Shown: positions 56,241 through 64,000 of the stretch, piece after piece
How positions within the stretch are numbered: the stretch's first letter is position 1
Layout: each line of letters opens with the position of its first letter
Source of the DNA: Corydoras sp. C115
Lineage: Eukaryota > Chordata > Actinopteri > Siluriformes > Callichthyidae
Length of the DNA: 64,000 nucleotides
Assembly: GCA_019802505.1 (NCBI GenBank)
Contig: JAFMOC010000107.1
Coordinates: 771,001 to 835,000, forward strand
Direction: 5' to 3'
Made by a program: the position numbers and the translations under genes
Notes under the pieces: generated by a model
Database searches by the model: none
The model's input: the letters and a program-made list of their open reading frames with translations, nothing else
Told to the model about the DNA's origin: nothing

Positions 56241-57095
56241 GGAGACCCAACACATGATAGAAATCTGAAGTTTGAACCCAAAACTTGCCAATGCAACCAA
56301 ACACTTTTGCACTGAGCAACATCGCTGTAAATTCATGTGGAAACACCAGATAAAGTCATGAGATAATTAATGTTAGTCAGTTTGGTTGTTAGATGGTTGG
56401 TGTTTATACAATTCATAAAAATATAGTCCATTTTATTTATATTGCTCTTTCAGGTTAGTGATTACACAAAGCGCCGTGAGAGAAGTGTACGTCTGGGTCA
56501 CGTCTCGCACAAAACAATGTCATTGGGCATTCTCATCACGCACATGCAGCGTGGAGGCCACATCACAATCAACAACAAGGATCAACCCACAGCTCCTAAC
56601 CCTACCACAAGCGAGCCAGTGTATAGACGCCATGACGCTTTCCTTTATACACAGCCATAAACACTAACCAGCACGCAGCGGCATCGCTTTCAACATAATC
56701 CATACATAATGCCGTTATCCGGCCGCATGTATAAAAAGCGAACACAGAATGATGAGATGTGAATATCTGCCGCAAATTTACTTCTGAAATTACCTGTACA
56801 ACAGAGAGATACTTAACCACTTAGCCTTCGAGTCAAACAAATACTTCGTGGCTTTCTGCTTGCGCGAGCACTTTACTTTTCACTCTCTTGTTCAAGGGTA
56901 ATGACGTGGTAGATTCAAATGGGGTAAAAACAAGAATGGGTTTCAGCCATACAACAACAGTCATTGCGCTCCCGCTTTCTCTCTCTCTCTGAAGTTAATT
57001 GGTTCTCGCCAGATTTGTGTTGGGAATATGACTGTAAGAAAGTCGAGGAGGTAAAAAGCTTATGTTCAGGACCTGCTCATCCTTTGTTCAGTAAT
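56241..57095. other. Unique DNA
   Basis: Overlapping plus frames at 56442-56667 have no domain. A short CT run at 56978-56990. Confidence 0.4.
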
Positions 57096-57099
57096 AGCT

Positions 57100-57345
57100 A
57101 AATATTTAATGTTCTGGGGGTCCTGAGATTAAAGGTAACATGTTGTCAGTATCATTGGAATAACTTCAAAGGGTGTAAATTATGCATTTCCTTTAGCCGC
57201 ACAAAAAAGAAATCAAAGGCGGTAATGAAGATTAAAGTTCGGAGGGCTATGTGCGGTGCCAAAGGAGAAGAAAAAGGTGGGTACAAGGGTCCTGGCGTGG
57301 AAAGGTTAATCTATTTTGATTATGCTTTATCTTACTAGACCTTCA
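57100..57345. promoter_or_regulatory. Candidate conserved non-coding block
   Basis: 'aaattatgcatttcctttag' (POU/octamer-like), 'gaaatcaaaggcggtaatga' and 'agattaaagttcgg' in repeat-free sequence. Contains SOX/TCF-like 'atcaaagg'. Inference from motifs. Confidence 0.35.
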
Positions 57346-57940
57346 TTGTTTTAATTCAATCTGTTCCGCCATTCGTATATGGTGCAAGAGTTACCGAGAT
57401 GGAGATTTACAAAGCAGGAAGGCAGGAGGCCATTAAATCACACAAGCAATTAAAAGAACAACATGACTTTGATGACCATGCACACTAACGTAGGCCACGG
57501 TGAGCTGGCCGTGAAAGTCGAAATGTTAATTGTAGTTTTAATTGAAGCTGAATTGGTGCGAGGTTTAATTGTGGCTCGGTGTCAGCAACGCTGAGGTATG
57601 AGAGACGGAACAGCAGAGCTGAAGGCTCGTCCTGCCGACAGCAATTCGCCGGGAAGTGACACGCGCTCATCAGTTCCGGCATTTATCCCCTCGCACTCAC
57701 ATTCATTCCTCAGCAGCACTTCAGGAGTCGACCGGACAGGATCTCATCCAGAAAAATGCTGCATGGCTTCACTCTCACTTTCACCTTGTGTTAGAAGGCT
57801 AACTTTTTCCATACCTTTAATCACATCTGCTCAGCCACAGGAGTTCCCAACACAGAGACAATGCAGGACTTTTTATCCAGATGCACAAATACCAAACACT
57901 ACCAAAGTGTTTTTTTTTTACCAAGTATCAAATATTTTAA
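57346..57940. other. Unique DNA, possibly regulatory to 57.7 kb
   Basis: 'gaaatgttaattgtagtttt' and 'aattgaagctgaattggtgc' (57520-57558) are TAAT-type motifs. The 149-codon plus frame 57598-58047 runs into a family B repeat, so it is not a gene. Confidence 0.35.
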
Positions 57941-57942
57941 TT

Positions 57943-58150
57943 GTAATTTTACTTTGTAGTTCTACAATTCCAGACTGTAGTCCATCTGTTTCTGGACATA
58001 CTGTGTACGTCCACTTTACTCGGTTCCAATGGTCAGGACCCCAATAGTAGCTCCACAGAGCAGGTATTAATTGGTCGGTGCATTATTCCCATCCCCGCAG
58101 TGTCACTGAGGTGTTTAAATGAAACTACAGCAGCACTGAAACCCTAAAAG
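57943..58150 (-). mobile_element. Family B interspersed repeat
   Basis: Minus orientation: 'actttgtagttctacaattc', 'cagactgtagtccatctgtt', 'ggtcaggaccccaatagtag', 'ccacagagcaggtattaatt', 'cagtgtcactgaggtg'. Lacks the distal half of the 53.6-kb copy. Confidence 0.75.
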
Positions 58151-58318
58151 GATCTTGTAACGTCCACTCCCTCTTCTTAGTCTTCTCCAGATAAGATCAT
58201 AACTCTGCGGAGGGCAAATAATGTGTGATAATGCCGGTGTCATGAGGGAAGTTCAAATGTTCTGAAGGGACAACCAGGCCATTACATTCACATACACAGC
58301 TTACTTTATTTTATACAC
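58151..58318. other. Unique DNA
   Basis: Nothing recognised. Confidence 0.4.
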
Positions 58319-58684
58319 ACAATGCAGCTTGGGTGGCTTAGTGGTCAGCACATTCTCCTCTCAGCACTAATGATTCCCGGTTCGAATCCCCATCTGGGTT
58401 GAGTTTCCACGTTCTCCCCGTGTCCACGTGGGTTTCCTCCGGGTTCTCCGGTTTCCTCCCACAGTCCAAAAACATGGATCAAGTCAATTGAGTTCTCCAA
58501 ATTGCCCCATGTAGAGTGTGTCTGTGTGAGTGAGTGTGTCTAGCGATAGATTGGCGCCCTGTCCTGGGTCTATCTGCCCAGCGCTCGAAACATTCTCCCC
58601 TGGATGGGCATGGGGAACCCCCCGCGACCCTAATAGAGGATAAAGTGGAAGATAATGAATGAATGAATGAATGACAATGTAGCT
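58319..58684 (+). mobile_element. Near-full V-SINE with target-site duplication
   Basis: Head begins at 'gggtggcttagtggtcagca', lacking the first bases 'gcggcac'. B box, V core and 3' body are intact and the tail is (GAAT)n. Duplications 'acaatgcagct' (58319-58329) and 'acaatgtagct' (58674-58684) differ at one base. The slight 5' truncation with duplication fits target-primed reverse transcription. Confidence 0.94.
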
Positions 58685-58938
58685 AAACCTAATATTCACC
58701 AAACAAAAGTCAAGAACGAAAGGCAGGCAATGCATCAACATGCATCAGCCATATGATCCAATATCCACACTGTTTACAACAAATACAGCCTTTCTGTTAA
58801 TCAGATACACTAGGCTTCCAAACAGAAGGTTCCCCCTGAAGAACCCGAAGAAAAATAAATCCTATACATTCTGCTTCGGTTGTTGCATATAAGACGGAAA
58901 AGTGAGAAAAAGAAAGAGCAATTGTGACTCACGAGTTA
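58685..58938. other. Unique DNA
   Basis: Nothing recognised. Confidence 0.4.
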
Positions 58939-58939
58939 T

Positions 58940-58941
<2 letters not shown>

Positions 58942-58982
<41 letters not shown>
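58942..58982. repeat. (GT)n microsatellite
   Basis: About 20 GT units. Confidence 0.95.
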
Positions 58983-58985
<3 letters not shown>

Positions 58986-59029
58986 TCATGTACTGGAGGT
59001 CTCCAGTGTGACGTTAGATACTATGATCC

Positions 59030-59350
59030 TGCAGAGTCTGTGAGCGCCCCATAAAGAAAGTCACCACCATTAGCATGGTGTCAAGTGGCCCTAATAGTCC
59101 GATTTCATTAGAGTCAATGGCGGTGAGAGGAGCCATTTGGAAAAGTCAGACAGCCAGCGACGCGCCATCCTGGTGCAAATTGCAGACTGGAACTGCTCCG
59201 TCAATGGAGCCACACACAGGACACGGTGGGGAGATAGCCCATTTGACCTAGCATGAAATTCCCTCCCCACCTATAGTCAGGAAGCCATCCAGCACTTTGT
59301 GGACCATTCTGTCTCACTTTGATGATGTCATTTCAAGACAGGTCTTCTCT
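59030..59350. promoter_or_regulatory. Candidate conserved non-coding block
   Basis: Repeat-free, GC-balanced: 'accattagcatggtgtcaag', 'gatttcattagagtcaatgg', 'tgatgatgtcatttcaagac' (ATF/CREB-like 'tgatgtca'). Inference. Confidence 0.3.
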
Positions 59351-59725
59351 TTAGGTGAGATGTGACATACTGGGAGTTGAAATACTACATTAGGCTGCAA
59401 ATTTATAACTCTGGATCTCATTTCACCTGAATGAAGGTGCAAGGACAGAGAAAAACAATGAGAAACCATGAGAAATCAACTAAAAATAAAAAAAAATCAT
59501 GATAATCATACACATACTGTACACACATACATATTTTCTATGCAAATAGTTGCTTCGATTGCCACTACATATGACATACTTACTCTTTGGTAGCCTGAAG
59601 ATGTACATATACGCCTTACAACCACCAACAATCAGCTCACCAATAATCAGCTCAACCACCAACAATCAGGTGCTTCGTTTTAGTGATATTAAGCATGGCA
59701 CATCTTTATTATGCAGACTACCTAC
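59351..59725. other. Unique DNA
   Basis: A local direct repeat of 'ccaccaacaatcag' and 'ccaataatcagctcaa' at 59625-59668. Otherwise nothing. Confidence 0.45.
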
Positions 59726-59728
59726 AGC

Positions 59729-59947
59729 TTTCCTCCAAATTTAACCCATACATGCCGTGAAACACACATGTATACACACACAAGTGAGCACATGTGCCCG
59801 GAGTGGTGGGCAGCCTTGTCCACGGCGCCTGGGGAGCAATTGGGGTTAGGGGCCTTGTTCATGGTACTTCAGCCATGGCACTTGGTGGGACCAGGCATCA
59901 AACCAGGGACCTTCAAGGTCGCAATGTTGAAGCCAACGACGCCCCAG
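59729..59947 (+). repeat. Family C interspersed repeat, copy 3
   Basis: 'tcctccaaatttaacccata', 'gtggtgggcagccttgtcca', 'cggcgcctggggagcaattg', 'gggttaggggccttgttcat', 'tggtgggaccaggcatcaaa'. The best preserved copy. The plus frame 59711-59980 is read through it and is not a gene. Confidence 0.87.
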
Positions 59948-61508
59948 AGTCAAACTTTTGACTCTTACTGTATTCTATGAAGTCGAAAACGTTCACCGGT
60001 TTTTAACACTTGCTTCAGTGATGGCAATTCCTTTAGTAAAGACATCAGCGCTGCCTTCATTTACAACACAGACTAAAAATTGACAAACCACTGTCTGTTG
60101 TTTATCCTATTGATCATAATGTGTTTAAATGTCGATGGGCGGTGTGTGACGGAGTGCGTGTGAATGGCTTCATGCTCGGCTCCTGCATATCGACAGACCG
60201 GTGCAGAGACAGATGCTGCTCTAATGTAAAAGTTCCTCTAACATGATCAGAGAAAAGAGCCGCTGAACACCAAGAAGAAAAATGAAGCTCACAGCGACAC
60301 CGGCTCCTCAAGCACAACATGCTCCACAGGGCAGGCGGCCAGAACAAAAGTCCAACCCAGTCATTAGTACACCTCGCTGAAACATCCATACTAATGAAGG
60401 CAGAAAGGATTAATAAGAGTGAAACCATTTGTAAAACCCTTACAGCAAGGTCTTTGTGGAGAAACCCACCCACTCGTCAGCCACCTTACTACAGATTATT
60501 TCTATGCAAATGCTGGCAGGCAATGAATTAAATCCAAAACAGTTTGTAAAAATCAATTCCGCTGAAAACTGCATAAGTCTGCAGCTAGGCGACATGCCAC
60601 CACATAAATATTCACCTTTTATTTACTGTGCACCACAAAGAGATACACGGAGCAGCATGTAGAAGAAACAAACCAAGCTTTTTACTAAACGCAATGGGTA
60701 GAAATAATAATCAGTGAAACTTGTAATATGTTTTGAAGCAGTGTTTAGGACCGAGACCCATAAATGTAATAACATAAGTATTTATGTAGTATTAATTAAA
60801 TCACTATTATTAACATTAACGATAAATTCTTATATTATGATCATAGTATGAATATTATTGTAATTTGTTTTCAGTATCATGTATTTTTTGTATGTTATGT
60901 CTATATTAACAGTATATGTATATTATTTCTTGTGTGAAAGTTTAATAAAATGAAAAACAAAATTATTATTATATGCTTTTATTAGATTTATCTGTAAGAA
61001 CACACATGATGAAGACTGCTGGGTCAGTTTAACTGAATAAACTCGGGATGTTAGACATTTATTTAAATATTCAGTGTGATTAGAGACATGATTAAATCAG
61101 TGCAGAAGATGTAAAGGAGAAATGGAAATGTCCAGACCTCTTTAAATATGCATCAAACATGATCTTAAATAACCACTAATGTCAAAGCGCTCTTTTTATG
61201 TTTTTACAAAGTGTGTGCATGTATGTGTGTGTGAGTGTGTGTGTGTGCATGTGCATGGAAAAGAGAGAGAAAGATCGCAAAATAGACAGAGATAAGCTAG
61301 TGGGGAGAATCTAGTGGTTAAATCAACACACTGCTTTAGATCTTCAACATTCTGACAATAATGACAAACCAATCCGACACAAAGAACTCACTTCATCTAT
61401 AAGTACGTTTACGAACCACTTCTCTATTTGTGCGAAAAAAAATTTGGTGGCATGTAAATAAAGTCAAGCAGCTTAGTGAAGGGCCTGTGGTTTTGCCAAA
61501 CAGCACAG
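59948..61508. other. Unique DNA, AT-rich after 60.65 kb
   Basis: The part near 60110-60480 is less AT-rich and repeat-free. A minor GT patch lies at 61208-61250. Frames on both strands (60114-60662) have no domain. Confidence 0.4.
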
Positions 61509-61510
61509 GT

Positions 61511-61555
<45 letters not shown>
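61511..61555. repeat. (GT)n microsatellite
   Basis: About 22 GT units. Confidence 0.95.
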
Positions 61556-61557
<2 letters not shown>

Positions 61558-62728
61558 ATTTGCTTGCTTTGTTAGGAAGCACACTGCAGATGTGCAGAAT
61601 TAAGTACCGACTCAAAGGAAACTACTTTCGTAAGCACTCGCAAAGTCAAATGTTGCATCATTTGTGTCTGTCACAAAAGATCCGCAAGCACCATTTTTTT
61701 GGGAGAAAATGCTAAACCCTACACATGCTTGGACAATACCGGCGGCACGCTCGAGTGGGCAAGCAGGTCAAGCACTCAGGAGTTCAAGATCAAGGACCTG
61801 CAGCTTGGCCGTGACACAAAAGTCATCAGTCAGAGTGCTGCGTCCAACGGAGGACGCTACTGGAAGATATGAAGCAAAGGGACGAATGCGAAGCTGCCGC
61901 CGTGTCTGCTAAAGTCTTTACGCTTTTGTCGTACTAGAACATAAAGGAAATCCTAACAGGCAGAATTCTAGATCAAAAACCAATTAAAGGCAACAGACAC
62001 GCCCGGGTACAATCTGCACAACCAGGTAAATCCTTTAGTAAAACACAGCTGATGCCTTTAAAGTACAAACGGTCATTATTATCACACATCGATGCAAAAA
62101 CTCCTACTTTTCAGAACTTTTGACCGAATTCATTAGAAATGACTAAATAAGGCAGCACACTGTACGTAACTGAGGGGGAACACTGAGCTGATGTATAATT
62201 TGTAAGAAGGACACTTTCTCCACACAAGCCGCACTCGCTCGCACAATAGAATTTGTATTTCATTTGCATGTGTATGGTTTAAAAAAAAAAAAGAATTGAG
62301 AGGAAGAACAGTGCTGGATACGAAAGGAAATCAAACAGAGGGTCAATAAAAAAAACTACACGATGAAAAGAGGATGTAAGAACAGCGAAGAACAAATGCT
62401 AAACTATACATACGGTTCTACATCTTCACAATAAGTAATAAACTATGCAAATCTCGCTTTGTCGCAACATTTGGACGCTCACTTCCTGAGCTAAATTAAT
62501 TTCTGGTTTCACAGTGGAAGGAAACAATGAAAAGGTGGCGCTGTTTGGAAAGCTGAGCTCTCTCTGACAGACTGGATGTTTAAATGGTGACAGGGAAACA
62601 TTCTGACTTTGAGATTTGAGGTTCTTACACTTATAGAATTAGACATAATACAATAGGAGAACGGGACTCATTAGAACAGTTTGTATAACGAGTGTACGGG
62701 GGGTGGGCCCCGGGACTGTGAGCACATT
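61556..62728. other. Unique DNA
   Basis: A weak SINE-head-like string 'ggcggcacgctcgagtgggc' at 61741 cannot be extended. Nothing else. Confidence 0.4.

Positions 62729-62730
<2 letters not shown>

Positions 62731-62785
<55 letters not shown>
62731..62785. repeat. (AC)n microsatellite
   Basis: About 27 AC units. Confidence 0.95.
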
Positions 62786-62787
<2 letters not shown>

Positions 62788-62877
62788 CTTATTGGACAGT
62801 TTACCATCTGAACAGCCCATAAGCCATGTTTCTGGCAGGAATGGTTTGAACTGATAAAGGTACAACACAGCATGGGG

Positions 62878-62905
62878 TGGGTGTGTGTGTGTGTGGGGGG
62901 GGGGC
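62878..62905. repeat. (GT)n-(G)n junction
   Basis: Short GT tract running into a G run of nine. Confidence 0.85.
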
Positions 62906-62959
62906 AGATACATGCTTGCACAAGCAGGCCATTCAGTATCTCCATTTCATCTAGCAGCA

Positions 62960-63115
62960 TGTCTTTGAATTGTGGGAGGTGAGCGGAGCTCCCAGTGGAC
63001 GCTCACGCAGAGAGGACATGAGGAGTCCACACAGAAAGGACCTTTGTCCACCTCACTCAGGAAATGAACTTACAGTGAGGTAAGAGTTCAAACCCCTGCA
63101 CCACCATGCAACCCT
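62960..63115 (-). mobile_element. Old V-SINE, core and head
   Basis: 'gtctttgaattgtgggaggt', 'gagcggagctcccagtggac', 'gctcacgcagagaggacatg', 'gagttcaaacccctgcacca', 'ccatgcaacc' give core then head on the minus strand with B box 'gagttcaaacc'. Closer to the older V-SINE type than to the young family. Confidence 0.65.
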
Positions 63116-63264
63116 GTCCCTCAAAAACACAACGAACATGAAAGAATAGCCGCAGCCTACAGAGTGGGATGTAAATGCAGATGCACGTCGTTCTCCAGAA
63201 TGAATAAACACTGCTGTGAGTAATGAGGAACAGTGCAACGCCAAAAAACGCAGCTAGGAGGCTG

Positions 63265-63490
63265 GATTCCTTAGCTTGACTTAACTTAGCTTAAGCTCCC
63301 ATTAACTCAACTTAGCTTAAGCTCCATATAGCTCTTGTTTGCTCTGCACAGATCCCTTTAACTTTAAAACACTCCCATTAGCTCCTCGTAACTCTTGTTG
63401 GTGCTCATTAACATATAATAAAAAACCTCGTTAGCTTCGGTTAATTACAATAAGTTGCTGTTAGCTACATACAGCTCGTTAGCTCTTCAC
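63265..63490. repeat. Degenerate 'TTAGCT'-rich array
   Basis: 'aacttagcttaagctcc' occurs at 63282 and 63308 in near-perfect repeats about 26 bp apart. Related words (ttagctcc, gttagctac, gttagctctt, ttagcttcgg) continue to 63486. It looks like a decayed satellite of period near 12-26 bp. Confidence 0.65.
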
Positions 63491-63723
63491 ATCTCATTGT
63501 AACTGGAGCACAGCGGCACACGGGGAGAAGGCAGAGCCATCGGCAATGGACCACAATGCATCTGGCGTGGTTCTGTCTGATGAACGTGTGCGTCCTTTAT
63601 ATCCTAGAACATCACATGCCGCGGAGAGAGAGACTGACCATGAGCTGCAGGACTGTGACGGAACGCTTATACATGTACATTGGTATTTGTATATGGATTT
63701 GTGTACTGTGTGTATTTGTGAAA

Positions 63724-63725
<2 letters not shown>

Positions 63726-63756
<31 letters not shown>
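63726..63756. repeat. (GT)n microsatellite
   Basis: About 15 GT units. Confidence 0.95.
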
Positions 63757-63757
<1 letters not shown>

Positions 63758-63933
63758 AGAGGTGATCACAGATTTGCAAAGTATACCTGTTACAGTAAAA
63801 GAACACCAGATAACCTTTCTGTCCTAACAGGGTACTTTGAATAGTTTTCCATCCTCTCTGCTTTAACACACTGCTGCTTTTGTAAGAGTGCACTGAGAAT
63901 CCGGCTCTGCTTCATTCAGGAGGTGAACGAGCG

Positions 63934-63967
63934 CCGCACCGCACCGCACCGCACCGCACCGCACCGC
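63934..63967. repeat. (GCACC)n pentanucleotide repeat
   Basis: Six to seven CCGCA units, the only GC-rich tandem repeat of short period in the window and the only one with a CpG in every unit. Confidence 0.95.
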
Positions 63968-64000
63968 TCCTCAAACACATGAAAAGCAATTAAATTGATT

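Noticed and set aside
57598..58047. 149-codon frame
   Set aside because: Its second half is a family B repeat. No splice or domain evidence.
61735..61910. V-SINE head at 'ggcggcacgctcgagtgggc'
   Set aside because: Similarity stops after about 20 bases and no B box or core follows.

Overview
This window looks like non-coding nuclear DNA from a teleost fish. The evidence is a dense set of fish-type short interspersed elements. At least fifteen loci belong to one V-SINE family (related to DANA of zebrafish), with a tRNA-like head, a conserved central 'V' core and a (GAAT)n tail. There are also relics of Tc1/mariner-like DNA transposons, 3' ends of non-LTR retrotransposons, several MITE-like families, and about forty long AC, GT, GA or AT microsatellites. 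The repeat mix fits an otophysan fish (catfish, characin or knifefish), but that is an inference and no species-level marker is visible.

I find no protein-coding gene, rRNA or authentic tRNA gene. The longest open frames (42.9-44.3 kb, 38.7-39.3 kb, 3.3-3.8 kb) are stop-free readings of simple repeats. The only coding-derived sequences are dead transposon fragments: a LINE ORF2 C-terminus at 54.2-54.5 kb and Tc1-type transposase scraps at 41.0 and 50.95 kb, plus a less certain one at 13.1-13.3 kb. The window is therefore either intergenic or inside a very large intron. The relatively repeat-poor, TAAT-rich stretches (about 1.25-1.6, 5.9-6.1, 18.5-19.1, 25.0-25.3, 30.9-31.1, 33.1-34.1, 49.9-50.6, 52.4-52.8, 57.1-57.7 and 59.0-59.35 kb) read like conserved regulatory DNA of the kind found in gene deserts around developmental regulators. 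That needs cross-species alignment to establish.

Layout. 0-4 kb: old repeat, GA/AC tracts, a G-quadruplex motif, then four V-SINE copies packed into 1.35 kb. 4-15 kb: AT-rich unique DNA, microsatellites and scattered relics, with a full V-SINE at 9.2 kb. 15-31 kb: a hairpin-starting MITE-like copy, long AC tracts, several V-SINE fragments and a polypurine block. 29.3-29.8 kb: a V-SINE interrupted inside its core by another retroelement tail. 31-35 kb: a MITE-like repeat, the strongest candidate regulatory block, and a V-SINE lacking its core but with perfect target-site duplications. 35-43 kb: AT-rich DNA and a 440-bp AC/AT/GA composite satellite. 43.1-44.2 kb: a 1.1-kb minisatellite with higher-order structure. 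45-51 kb: second copies of the two MITE-like families, a full V-SINE and retroelement mosaics. 51-64 kb: clustered relics at 53.4-54.7 kb, another full V-SINE at 58.3 kb, and small tandem repeats to the end.

The main interest lies in mobile-element history: nested insertions, target-site duplications, a core-deleted SINE and paired MITE copies with conserved hairpin arms. No undescribed gene system is evident.
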